A stretch of 64,000 nt of DNA from Leishmania infantum JPCM5 (taxonomy: Eukaryota; Euglenozoa; Kinetoplastea; Trypanosomatida; Trypanosomatidae). Position numbers and translations under genes: made by a program. Each line of letters begins with the position of its first letter. The first letter of the stretch is position 1. The notes under the pieces were generated by a model. It did not search any database. It had not been told where the DNA came from and worked only from the letters and a program-made list of their open reading frames with translations. Shown one piece after another: positions 31,401 to 39,488 of this stretch. The DNA lies in the NCBI RefSeq assembly GCF_000002875.2, contig NC_009413.2, positions 5,001 through 69,000 of the forward strand, in the 5' to 3' direction.

Positions 31401-32774
31401 CTCCGTGTATTCATTCTGCCAGCGGGCGTCGCCTCTGTGCGTCGCGCTCGCGGAGTTCACCGGCTTCTCATCAGTATCACTCACGAAAGCGGCAACAGCG
31501 CTGTGCTGCTTCAGTTTCTCTGAGAACTCTCCCATGACCACGGCGCGCGCCTCACGAAGAACCTCCTCCAGACCACCAGCCTGCTCCTCAGCTTCGCGAC
31601 GCGCCTGCTCCTCAGCTTCGCGACGGGCCTGCTCCTCAGCTTCGCGACGCGCCTGCTCCTCAGCCACGCGACGGGCCTGCTCCTCAGCCACGCGACGCGC
31701 CTGCTCCTCAGCTTCGCGGCGCGCCTGCTCCTCAGCCACGCGACGGGCCTGCTCCTCAGCCACGCGACGCGCCTGCTCCTCAGCTTCGCGACGGGCCTGC
31801 TCCTCAGCCACGCGACGGGCCTGCTCCTCAGCTTCGCGGCGCGCCTGCTCCTCAGCCACGCGACGCGCCTGCTCCTCAGCCACGCGACGCGCCTGCTCCT
31901 CAGCCACGCGACGCGCCTGCTCCTCAGCTTCGCGGCGCGCCTGCTCCTCAGCTTCGCGACGGGCCTGCTCCTCAGCCACGAGACGGGCCTGCTCCTCAGC
32001 CACGCGACGGGCCTGCTCCTCAGCCACGCGACGCGCCTGCTCCTCAGCTTCGCGGCGCGCCTGCTCCTCAGCCACGCGACGGGCCTGCTCCTCAGCCACG
32101 CGACGCGCCTGCTCCTCAGCTTCGCGACGGGCCTGCTCCTCAGCCACGCGACGCGCCTGCTCCTCAGCTTCGCGGCGCGCCTGCTCCTCAGCTTCGCGAC
32201 GGGCCTGCTCCTCAGCCACGCGACGGGCCTGCTCCTCAGCTTCGCGACGGGCCTGCTCCTCAGCTTCGCGTAGCGCTTGAATCTCGGCACTTCTTCTCAC
32301 CTGCACCTCCATATCAATTCGGGCTTCCTCGTCTGTCTCTCTCCTCGTCATTGCTGCCTCGTCATCGCGAAGACGTGATGCTTCTTCCGCCTTCTCGCGG
32401 TTCTCCGACTCACTGCTAAGCGACGCGCGAACCACGTGACGATCATGGGCTCCAACGGGCCAGGAAGCGTTCTGGGGCTGCTGTAAAGAGTCGTAGACAG
32501 CACTCATTTCACCTTCATTGGCCGGGCAGTTCGGTGATAGCTCCAGAGAGTCACGCTGCTTCTGCTGCTGCTTTCGGCGGAGGCGCTCTTCGATTTCACG
32601 CTGAATCCGGTCCACCTCTGCCTTCCGGGCCGCCTCCATGGGATCGTCCTCGATAAAGCTGAGTTCAAAGGGCGGCGGGTTGGTGTAAGGATCGCGACGA
32701 TTCCCCTGCGATCGACTGATCTCTGCCTCCATCTCCATCATGATCTGGCGCTCAATGTCATTGTCGGTGCTCAT
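25416..32774 (-). CDS. DOCK-family (DHR-1/DHR-2) guanine nucleotide exchange factor-like giant protein with tandem EEQARR(E/V)A repeats
   Basis: A 2452-residue protein. Order: a polar N-terminus (MSTDNDIERQIMMEMEAEIS) with coiled-coil character; 29 tandem 8-residue units of the form EEQARREA/EEQARRVA (about 166-400), which should form one long charged helix; a serine-rich linker; a region of beta character (about 640-900); a C2-like DHR-1 domain (about 995-1145) with YYFSVSRLKVMYAGFV, LPLNLSDRHHIFMTLYATCQ and IGYAAVPLM; a long helical armadillo-like middle; and a C-terminal DHR-2 region (about 1925-2425) containing TYELERSFPSTTSAIDIAKT and LNPFETAEEMLNSRREAMNQ, like the lobe that contacts Rho-type GTPases. 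DOCK proteins activate Rac/Cdc42. The start is ATG 32774, just after a splice signal; the frame is open further upstream but low-complexity. Assignment to DOCK rests on the C-terminal and C2-like regions; catalytic competence cannot be judged. Confidence 0.78.
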   Translation of the reverse strand: MSTDNDIERQIMMEMEAEISRSQGNRRDPYTNPPPFELSFIEDDPMEAARKAEVDRIQREIEERLRRKQQQKQRDSLELSPNCPANEGEMSAVYDSLQQPQNASWPVGAHDRHVVRASLSSESENREKAEEASRLRDDEAAMTRRETDEEARIDMEVQVRRSAEIQALREAEEQARREAEEQARRVAEEQARREAEEQARREAEEQARRVAEEQARREAEEQARRVAEEQARRVAEEQARREAEEQARRVAEEQARRVAEEQARLVAEEQARREAEEQARREAEEQARRVAEEQARRVAEEQARRVAEEQARREAEEQARRVAEEQARREAEEQARRVAEEQARRVAEEQARREAEEQARRVAEEQARRVAEEQARREAEEQARREAEEQARREAEEQAGGLEEVLREARAVVMGEFSEKLKQHSAVAAFVSDTDEKPVNSASATHRGDARWQNEYTEQGGTGADAEEEHGVQQHDSRCCRYRTSSPSVSDRDMRSERSTNSKDSASETVSRYSLSTLEAIRNDNGILSRTEEEVYYVPRVTKEAPFESFEEALSAELKAHGLTEDAIRRSCIEVHRYGTIRESGKCLFPPREVTGEVPAHGKVQLGFFSAKQTIIALQRPLRKPNADRERPCEPGERSLSTLKCYFESEVLSDHTLTVDDEDYPHNAPTERLLTKAQLMRGDNAMVRKAVSQISYGDPIQVWERAQQNSTAADEAATESTAANLWVSDIDTRKPVPAMRTFTGGFVYCIKATKISNRVIELHGASTDPLVIAAALYSWTERQKVKVSETFYFDSELDIFYPQKERSELAKKNQVVAFVPNEFKGTLHLVMRVYRPCCEEYDTYVDLYSRADRYKQIHVAPMKQETLLLTQVSDVLEELGWNSVPLQDEANHLLPRVAVDRLYRKAFSNEDVFKVMKDERWRGAQKALPVDMVFSISDLSRHEVAFPSDHPETPPEENESKVSLLDPDLPGARPVIYRYSPCCIPILNSGYFTTYNNVYYFSVSRLKVMYAGFVRSIPASHHTYVFQLCVKDKDDGLSEEGAIRCIYGRGLSNLSMETTAWSSSVHNSNDMVLSDEFKLQLPLNLSDRHHIFMTLYATCQRKMPPTPGQPRMFKIGYAAVPLMMNGVVQVRDSIDIKFVSYDQAAVAAAGGYLTSFAEAPVNFLLNNGEGVVKASSQTKTTVHASNRVIASVFQQCPSSIAEMRKNDKVLDECGALQKLPAMEVDPHRNVISLIAQLPLAEILAFYPFLTAYAFSLIGSGSATVSLANRIHMLDVLLGITSKAQQYDTSAHTIRRRHNSEGLTPQVFAKTSVGSILYHFLSNDTLYEGAKCEYKRRLYSGMVEAWLNLLKMVAQQPNGIGADSAKEKSGTSAPSSSPASPASLARGSKAPPPARSILREMSNLSWFLFDTILRSMYLWGAENPTVPRQELFHSSFYTAVAELCIVALSQLSTFDESQLVRHVAIFVRSLMHYADRGRVLMIYERIAAYFEEDGNFESLTNFLKYVLEDPDAIYLLLPSAGAARPVFLTRIVVHSFTILMINPNRVTRSIATDVLYSFLRRLANDSSTPSENLTCIAAQLFALVRNLGPHWKAITQPNDKIPIEVFQRDKQQLSMTCLWILYYTPRSTFRQWLQEEVDGKVIAGMMQIVAESQSTFRYTAAPASSSAAGPVAGVAKDAANEEVEERRAWEARSTTFVTAIGTQMCSLFLNEIPSILRTVRDNNPNAAVFPFFVMLESVLNLGNSTISLQMSSAVMHEVVCKLFPEIISRKARMGNGMVLLTFRLMSSCCQYVRSSASCTFLLMSQAFFSWKNSLSKIRSLTANALVSVAESRVRDLRLAGRFIEFQFDELIERAKVEEANYTAPSCDFASRYEDDSNAPGGDAQMKYRQKVEGQVMSVQRNLPISRYLLEKSNVPDQQPPRFSSDFTAMTATVLSLFDDVLRLQMDDSMKFKEARATAYFEVFRNFLRQNALKEALKWLYRLHDAHRANSDYLEAGMVLVFIAALCFRVTEVFYFVKGKDSKGARMPFEVLSHVFWHDYVRILPEVDALLPADTVYAIVSELYTCPDDMCFSMEGQVKALKEAAEFQDKGQYYEYSLQTIDIANKYLMAVSDFKGSSVVHMAMSTWCTAIAEPKSKRHNSRYFFLWARMERHTLPKSRKELHEDANDSKVGEKPRGLPNGNPIRRIYKMSTATTLEEFKNYARSYVESLFFDTSLVLLTDDLTETLPALPEPDSKRKRVAAVHRQPNHCLVTVSEAQPYFAKGTRVPPDGFDRSMHISYFENTVNVGSRDEVSDGRKLDLMTQRMSVNTYELERSFPSTTSAIDIAKTHQVVLNPFETAEEMLNSRREAMNQAPVNDALITVIRKALSPKELPPGAYMKEVIAVMGDHPEVIHAVRALSTLARAKLEACEKMEAMSKNPEDYALVLKAVTDIECCLVAMQHPDENDHASSSGM
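31576..32275 (-). repeat. 24-bp tandem repeat array inside the DOCK-like gene
   Basis: About 29 head-to-tail units of 24 bp; the plus strand shows units of GCCTGCTCCTCAGC followed by CACGCGACGG or TTCGCGACGC variants. Two main variants (encoding REA and RVA) alternate irregularly, with one RLVA unit. The variants differ by one to three bases, so the array is highly homogeneous. Because 24 is divisible by three, each frame without a stop stays open throughout; this explains the long open frames on both strands here (including a plus-strand frame of 296 codons at 31390-32280), which I treat as by-products. Confidence 0.93.
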
Positions 32775-32811
32775 TGCCGATGTTATATCCCCTGCAAGCC
32801 GCAAGGAATCG

Positions 32812-32870
32812 CTGGGACAGTCAAGAGCGGGAGCACAAAAAAAAACAACAAAGGGCGGAAAGTCGGGAAG
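32812..32870 (-). promoter_or_regulatory. Predicted trans-splicing signal for the DOCK-like mRNA
   Basis: The minus strand reads TTTCCGCCCTTTGTTGTTTT with a run of nine T, then GTGCTCCCGCTCTTGACTGT and CCCAG with the AG at 32813-32812, 38 nt before ATG 32774. A second AG lies closer to the start. Confidence 0.45.
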
Positions 32871-33180
32871 GACTTGTTGGACCGCACCGAACAGAGGCGT
32901 TGCGCACACACACACAACTCTTGCCAGCAACGGCAGTCGGCCCAACGCAATATGAGTAGGTTCGAGGGGGAGGGATGGAGCAAGCGGCGCACAAAAATAC
33001 TATGACAGAGAGAAAGCAAAACAAAATGTGAAGGAAATGCACTAAGGTAGCACAACTGCTCGCTGCTCGGTGGAGGAGCAACACACAGCGCGCGGCACAC
33101 ACTGCCAGAACGAATCGGAAAGAGAGAGAGGGGAGGGGCATAGGTGAGAAGAATGGTATCCATGTATTAGGTTTGCTTTT

Positions 33181-33732
33181 CCAACGTGTCCGTACACTGC
33201 CACAGAGCATCAAGCCAAACGCCGCGCGACCCATCGGCCTGTCACCGGGCCCATCGCGCGGCTGCAAAGCAGCCGTGCACACGCCCCACAGCGATGCGCC
33301 GACCTGGTCATCGGAGAGCACGGCCCCTGCTCCATAAAGATAAACTCTACCCACCCCCACTATGCCGGTCCCCACCTGGTGCATCTCCCTCACGGTGGCA
33401 CTCAGGCGTCACACACCAGCACGCAGTGCGAGGGGCCGGCCGCCATATACGTTCCAGTCACGTCGACACCTCGCCTATCGTGTGGATGGCGTGAGCCTGT
33501 GTTCCCTGTCGCGGGGCGCACCGACGCAGCGCCATCCAGGGCATGGCCGCCGACATCAGCAGCGGTGCATCTGACTTCCCCACGTCGTGGGCACTCGGCC
33601 CTGTGACCACCAGAACTGGTCCGGCATATGGCAAGGATAGCGGCTGCTTGGCTTTCTCCCACAGTGAGTGGGGCGCTACTAGACCCTGGACACCGGGCTG
33701 AGGCGACGCCCCTCACGGAGGGGAAGGGAGGA
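33181..33732 (-). mobile_element. SIDER2-type degenerate retroposon, copy 3
   Basis: Core 33181-33713, 533 bp, with the same peptides in the same overlapping frames as copies 1 and 2. The extra 5' CACGGAGGGG segment and purine stretch run to about 33732, as in copy 2. The 3' A-rich tail reads AAAAGCAAACC. It is about 1.8 kb downstream of the RPN1 stop codon and 370 bp upstream of the DOCK-like splice signal, so probably within the RPN1 3' UTR. No clear target-site duplication was seen around any of the three copies. Confidence 0.8.
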
Positions 33733-35575
33733 GGGGTGCAGTGTTCGGAAAGCACAATAAGCAGAAGAGAAAAACAGCAGCGACAGCAAGCAAAAGGGAA
33801 AAAAGCGAAGCGGGAGAGGGGGGTCGCAAGCCCACGCGGCGGCGTCAAGTTCAAGTCGAGCCACGCTCAAGCACGCGGACACAAGATAGCGAGCGGGCGA
33901 GGGAGGGAGGGAGGCGAAGAAGACACGCAAAGATGGGCCGCAAATCACGCCCACACAGACGTGTGTGGGCTACTGGACAAATGAGATATACAGTTTTGAG
34001 GGCTCGCTAAAGCAAAAGAAACAGCGAGAAGGGAGTACGTCACACACTTATGCTCTTGCGCGCGCCGCCCTTTCGCGGCGTGAAAGCTGTGCTGTTGATC
34101 CGTCTGCAGCCGAGCACACCGAAGGCACGGCCTCCTGGAGCGGGGCAGAGGATGAGGAAGACGTGAGTCAGAGCGGGCGGAAGTGAAAGACGCACACCGC
34201 GTCGCACAACAGTAGAGCACAGAAAGAGACAGTCGCGTGTCAGAGGAAAAGTGAGATGGGTAGAGAAGAGGGATCCGCCGAAGATGATTCTTCTGATGCC
34301 GAAAGCGGACGATTTGGGTGTGCTGGTCTGGGCGTTTGTCTACGCGCGCCTGATGCCGCAACCCGCCTGCCCTTTTTTTTACGTTTGGTGCGTTCACCCG
34401 TTGGAGAGAACTCGCGTGCTGCATTCCACGGCGTGTGGGCCGCCGCGAATGTCGCCTACGGAGAAAGATAGCGAAGGAAATGATAGCAGAAAGTAGTTTA
34501 AGGAGCAGCCACGGCAGAGCTAGGCACGAACCACGACCCCGCGTGCCGGCGTGCTGCTCTGCGTGAGGTGGAATATCGCACCCGGTGGGAAAGGACCGGC
34601 GCGACAGCGTCGTGGTAGACACTACGCACACAGACAGGAGGCACAGTCCGTGTGCGGGTTGGGAGTTCCCAAAGACATCACAAAATGTGCACGAGTCCGA
34701 ATGCGCGAGAAGCAAAGCCGTAACCTCCTAGCCCACCTCCCGAGGAGGAGAGGGCGAGAAGACAAGCGCATCGAGACATTGAATCTGCGCCTGCTCGCTG
34801 CGCTTCACCAACGGCGAAAGGGAGGGAGGCATACCTGGGTCATGCCCAACGCGCGCCACAGCGAGGGGAAACACCTGCCCATGCAGATGCATCTCGTGCG
34901 CCAACAGTGCGACACCCACGCACCTTCCTGGCCATCAAAGCATGTAGCCCGGAGGGGGTGGGGTCTATGCTCCTTTGCGTTATTGCACTTCATCTCAGTC
35001 TTAGCGCACACCTCCGGCACACACCACCGCCTGACATAGATGCCTTGAAAACATGAAAATAGTAATAAAATTCGAAAAAGAGGAAACCACCCGCCGGCGA
35101 TACATCAATCGGCGAGACACACAACCGCACGCACGCAGCGGCATGATGGAGGCAATCACGCCCACACGCAGGGATCCGTCCCAGTCGGCCAAAACAAAGA
35201 AACAAAAAGCGCTCGTCGAGCAGGGAAGTGCGGCCGCTCGACGGCGTCATCGACCCCTATAAGTTCAGGTGGGAGGAACGGCACTGCCCCCACCCCCTCC
35301 ACACACACACACACAACAACACTTTCCCTCTTTCGAAAAAGGACGGACGGGCGAGTGTCACACGCGCACCGACGCCTGCTCCTCTGCTTTTCCATTTCCA
35401 CCCTCGCCGACGTAGAGGGGGCGCGCCCGAGCCTCTCCGCCGCATGCCGAAGCGTGCTCGCTTGCGTGCACCTCATAAGACAAAGGCCCACGACAACAAC
35501 CACCTAGGGGCACCGAGAGAGAAGAGCAGAGTTACGGAAGGTCCGTTGAGTGCTGCCGTGCAATGCACACAAGCT

Positions 35576-38305
35576 CTACTCCGCCTGAGGCCGCTCCTTG
35601 ACGACGCAAATACCCTCCAGCACCGTCCCAACAGGCACGTACTTGACGTCAGCGCATTCCACCTTGTCTGTCGCGCTGAGAAGCACCGGTGTTTTTTGAG
35701 TTTGAAAGCCGGTGATGGTTTTCGGATTGCCCGGCAGGGCCACCGTGTCCACCGGCAGACCGACACGCACCAACACCGAGTCCACAGGCTCCATGTTCTC
35801 ATTGACGGCCATCATCATGCGTGGGCTAATGGAAGGGGTAATGGCGTAGAACATGTAGTGGCATTCACCAAGCAGCGTGTTTGACAGATCCAGAGAGCTG
35901 TGGAGCAGGCTCAGCACACCCATCAGTGCCGTCATGTTCACCACATTGCTGTCATTCTGCAGGCAGGAGAGGGTAAGGTGGCCCTTACCCATCGCGCAGA
36001 AACCTTCGGCCAGGCGCACCGCAAAGGTTGCCCCGGCAAAAATGGGTTTCTGATAATAAGAGGAGAGGCTGTGCAGCTTCGTGGCGACGCGGGCGTTGTT
36101 GCTTCCAGCCGCGACGATGCCCATCGCCGTAATGGCGTTGGTGGCCGTCGGCAGGTCCGAGTCGTGGGCGAGTCGGTTCAGCGTCTCCACAACCGGCATG
36201 TTGGGGTTGCCAGCAGAGAGGAGGGCGTAGACCAGGGGCACTGCGCACCGCCCTGACATGGGATCCTTGCCTTTGCTAACGGTATCCGCCAGCAGCGAGT
36301 GAATGATGGCCCGCTTGGTCATCTCCATCCCGAGGTCCTCGCCGACCGCCACGAGACCGATACCGAGCACAGCCGCCGCCTTGTGATTCAGTGGCGCCGT
36401 CTTCTCCTCCTCCGGCTTCGCTGCTGCCTCCTCGCTCGCGTTGCCCTCCCTTGACTCGTCGTCGTTCTTCTCCTCGTCATTCTCCGGCGCCTCGTCGTTC
36501 TCAGCAATGACGTGGAAGAGGCTCTGGATGACGACGACGTTGCCCGTGGCTGCAAAGGCGCAGCTGCGCACCACGATCTCCGTGTAGCGCTGAATGGCCA
36601 CCGGCAGCGCGCGCGTGGCGTCGAGAAGGGTGTCCGCGGCCTCCTGGCGACCCAGGAACATGCAGCCGAGCGCCAGGATCAGATACCGCACATATGGCTC
36701 CTTCAGCTTGTTCTCCGGCACCTCCATTAGGCAGTTCATCATCGTCTCGGAGATGTCCTCATCGGCAGAGGCCACGAACACGGTGGCGAGGGCGTAAGCC
36801 GCCATGCATTGCACCAAGAGTTTCTGCTCCGAGTCCGCCAGCAACGGGATGAGAAGCTCCTTGACGTCCTCCTTGCGCGTTCCGGCGTAGGCGTAGCCGA
36901 GGCCGAGAATCGCACCAATAGCCACCTCTGTCTCTCGCGTGTTGATCTGCTCCGAGAGCAGCCCTAGCGCGGGGTCAAAAGGATTCTTCACGCCACACAT
37001 GACGATGCCAGAAGCGAGGCACGCGCCAGCCTTCACGTAGGTGCTCTCAGAATAGAAGTACTTGTCGATCTGCTGCAGGCCCTCCGTGTGGTCCCACAGG
37101 TGCAGCAGGCCGAGGGCAGCCGTGGTGGAAATGATGCGGTCCTCGCGCTGATCGAAAAAGAAGGCTGGGGTGTCGGAGAGGAACTTGTCTGTGCCGTAGC
37201 CGCAGTTGGCCAGTCCACTCACAAACGCGCAGACCAAGTTGTTCTGCAGATCTTTCGGACCGCTCTTCTCATCCGGGGACATCTTGAACACCTCCTCCAG
37301 AGTCTTAGGCGCCATGGAGTCGAACTCCTGCGCCGTGTGGCGGTAGAGCTGCGAGAGACTCATATTGCCATTCGCGTCTTGCAGCAGCTCGTCCTCCTCG
37401 CTATCCAGGTCAAGGAAGCATTTCTGCCTGGCACACAGCAGCGCCATCTGCAGACGCTCCGGCTTGCTTTTGCACTCGCTGAATAGTTCCGCAACGAGGT
37501 CGCGGTCGTTCAGCCTGAGGGCGGTGAGCGCGGCATCTGGGTAGGCTTGCATCTTCTTGTAGATGTCGTACACCGTGCGCAGCGCCTCACTGTCCGAGGG
37601 GCGAGTCAGGTACTTGCTGATTGCCGCGATATAGTTTGCAATGCGCTTGTAGTTCGACGCCTCGACAAGGGGCAAAATGCGCGTGACGCCGTCGATCTCC
37701 ATCAGTAAGTCGATCGCCGTCGCTTCGTCTTGGTGTGCCAGCATGTAGGAGACGATCTGGTCCACGAAGCCGTTTAGGTGCTCGGTCGATTCCTTGCTGT
37801 TGGGCCGCTCGCGCCACTCCTCACCGATAGCGCCGGCGAGAAAGCGGAGGTACTCGTGGCCCCACTGCGCCAGGTCGTTCTTTGTGCCCTTCAGTTTATG
37901 CTCCAGTAGTGTGCGGCCGCCGTTGTTGGGCTCCAGCGTCATGGAGATGAAGGAGAGGAGGTCGTGCAGGCGGCGCGAAACAGATGGGTTCTGAGAACTC
38001 TTGAGCGCCGCCTCCAGCTCCGGATACAAGGCGCGCACGTGCTTCAGTGGTGGTGGCACAGCCGCCAGACTGCCGCTGCTGCTCGTTCGAAGCAGATCCA
38101 CCAGGCGCTCCACCGCGATCTTGGCGATGTCGACGTCGCTGTCTGCGGCGCGCGTCACAAGCAGCTCCACCTCCTCCTTGATGCGCATGTCCTCCTCACT
38201 CATCTTGTGTTCGTTCTCCTTCTTTTTCTTCTCATTGATGGTGGCATCCTTCTGCGGGTCCTTCGACGGCACATCGACCGCCACCTCCTCCCCCTTGGAG
38301 CCCAT
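35576..38305 (-). CDS. RPN1: 26S proteasome regulatory subunit RPN1 (PSMD2)
   Basis: A 909-residue scaffold of the 19S base that binds ubiquitin-like shuttle factors and deubiquitinase near the ATPase ring. A charged N-terminus rich in K and E is followed by helical repeats and the toroid of proteasome/cyclosome repeats (about 385-770), seen as AALGLLHLWDHTEG, GACLASGIVMCGVKNPFDPA, AIGAILGLGYAYAGTRKE and AAVLGIGLVAVGEDLGMEMT. A conserved C-terminal module ends in LPGNPKTITGFQTQKTPVLL. An acidic insertion (about 600-640, rich in E, D and N) interrupts the toroid and matches the variable acidic loop of other RPN1 proteins. Yeast Rpn1 has 993 residues. The ATG at 38305 starts the family-like N-terminus. 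SIDER copy 3 lies in the presumed 3' UTR. Confidence 0.97.
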   Translation of the reverse strand: MGSKGEEVAVDVPSKDPQKDATINEKKKKENEHKMSEEDMRIKEEVELLVTRAADSDVDIAKIAVERLVDLLRTSSSGSLAAVPPPLKHVRALYPELEAALKSSQNPSVSRRLHDLLSFISMTLEPNNGGRTLLEHKLKGTKNDLAQWGHEYLRFLAGAIGEEWRERPNSKESTEHLNGFVDQIVSYMLAHQDEATAIDLLMEIDGVTRILPLVEASNYKRIANYIAAISKYLTRPSDSEALRTVYDIYKKMQAYPDAALTALRLNDRDLVAELFSECKSKPERLQMALLCARQKCFLDLDSEEDELLQDANGNMSLSQLYRHTAQEFDSMAPKTLEEVFKMSPDEKSGPKDLQNNLVCAFVSGLANCGYGTDKFLSDTPAFFFDQREDRIISTTAALGLLHLWDHTEGLQQIDKYFYSESTYVKAGACLASGIVMCGVKNPFDPALGLLSEQINTRETEVAIGAILGLGYAYAGTRKEDVKELLIPLLADSEQKLLVQCMAAYALATVFVASADEDISETMMNCLMEVPENKLKEPYVRYLILALGCMFLGRQEAADTLLDATRALPVAIQRYTEIVVRSCAFAATGNVVVIQSLFHVIAENDEAPENDEEKNDDESREGNASEEAAAKPEEEKTAPLNHKAAAVLGIGLVAVGEDLGMEMTKRAIIHSLLADTVSKGKDPMSGRCAVPLVYALLSAGNPNMPVVETLNRLAHDSDLPTATNAITAMGIVAAGSNNARVATKLHSLSSYYQKPIFAGATFAVRLAEGFCAMGKGHLTLSCLQNDSNVVNMTALMGVLSLLHSSLDLSNTLLGECHYMFYAITPSISPRMMMAVNENMEPVDSVLVRVGLPVDTVALPGNPKTITGFQTQKTPVLLSATDKVECADVKYVPVGTVLEGICVVKERPQAE

Positions 38306-39488
38306 GGCAGACGGATCTCTATGAAACGGGAGTGTGTCAGGTAGGGAGCTGCAGAGGTTGCGGTAGTCTATAAGAAGACAGTCACGCTCTCCTCGAAGCG
38401 GTGATGATGCGCCGGGATGCAGAACAGTTCGAGTGAGGGAGAGAGGCTGGGTGGATGTGCGCGAGAGATGAGTATGAGTAAAGGAGAGGCGTGATATGGA
38501 GTGAGCCGCAAATCACACATGCACGCCTGACCAGCCCCCACGTAGACAGCGCATACACAGCGACACACACACACACACACACGACAGGGCAAGCAACAGT
38601 TTGCGGAACGAGAGACAGACAGACAGACCGAGTGTGGCACGTGTAGGGGGGAAGCTGGCGGAGATTGGCAGTGTGAAGGGCTGCAACTATGAATCCTTCT
38701 ACAACTGCACCATCACACACGTTAGGAATGGGCTCAACGAGGGGGGAGGAGCAGAACAGAGCGGAGGAGACACGGAAAGAGGGTAGAAAGGCGAAGAGCA
38801 TGCCTTAGCGTGAAGATCCTCGTGACCTTGTGGAGATGCGGCAGCGCAGGCGGAGGCATCCACGGCGGTCATGACGGCATGCACAGAGAGAAAGGTCCAC
38901 CGCGGGTGTGCGTACTCAGAGGAGGCGTGGGTATGCGCACTGCACCGGTGTTTGAGGTTTGGTTTGGTTTGTCGTGTCTTTTGACTGCGCTGCACTCGAC
39001 TCGGCGTGCGCAACGCCAAAGCGCCTGCCGAGGTGGCGGGGGCGGGTACACACGCGGGGCCCACCCCCCACCCGTGCGCGTGGGTCGCGTGGGAGAGGAG
39101 AAAAACGCATCGTCAAGGGAGTGCCACGGAGAGGGTTCGCACACACGCAGGACGGCACAACGCGCAAGGTCTGAAGAAGAGAAAGCGCCATGCAACGGCG
39201 CTGGCGCAGGGGAGAGGCAGGAGGAGGAGTGGGAAAGGCAGGACAGCGTACCTTCACTCAGTACATCGTAGGAGAAAAGAACAGAAGAGAGCGAAACAAA
39301 GGCATCAGCGCCCCGCACACGACGGCGTGCAGACGCGCAAAGAAAAAAGGAGCACACACGTGACAGAGTATGCAGAGGTGCGACACACATTTCTCACCGT
39401 CCCTCTGCACACAGCCGGCGGGCACACACACACACGCATCGCACCGCTAACAGCGCCGCCGCCATCTCCACTCGAGCTCACCGTCCTC
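38306..39488. other. Intergenic spacer between RPN1 and the IQCH-like gene
   Basis: 1.2 kb with no credible gene. It contains an (AC)10 run (38563-38582), a further CA run at 39423-39435 and several minus-strand pyrimidine tracts (for example about 38430-38450) that could serve RPN1 trans-splicing. Confidence 0.5.
38563..38582. repeat. (AC)10 microsatellite
   Basis: Ten AC units about 260 bp upstream of the RPN1 start codon, in the spacer that separates it from the IQCH-like gene. Confidence 0.9.

Larger units (their letters stand above)
32775..35575. other. Intergenic spacer between RPN1 and the DOCK-like gene, containing SIDER copy 3
   Basis: 2.8 kb. SIDER copy 3 lies at 33181-33732. The rest is purine-biased on the plus strand, with a (CA)n run at 35300-35314. 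A minus-strand frame of 256 codons (34715-33945) is rich in S, R, H and C with no protein-like pattern, and I do not call it a gene. The RPN1 3' UTR is expected to occupy most of this interval. Confidence 0.5.

Noticed and set aside
31576..32275. Regular repeats considered as a CRISPR array
   Set aside because: Units are contiguous 24-mers without spacers and are in frame in a eukaryotic gene.
31390..32280. Plus-strand open frame of 296 codons reading RACSSATR repeats
   Set aside because: It is the antisense reading of the 24-bp coding repeat. A repeat length divisible by three keeps other frames open, and the composition is not protein-like.
32950..32975. GGTTCGA, considered as a tRNA T-loop
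   Set aside because: The required flanking stem and A-box are absent; no tRNA could be folded.
33945..34715. Minus-strand frame of 256 codons in the RPN1-DOCK spacer
   Set aside because: No recognisable motif; biased composition rich in S, R, H and C; overlapping frames on both strands in GC-rich spacer.
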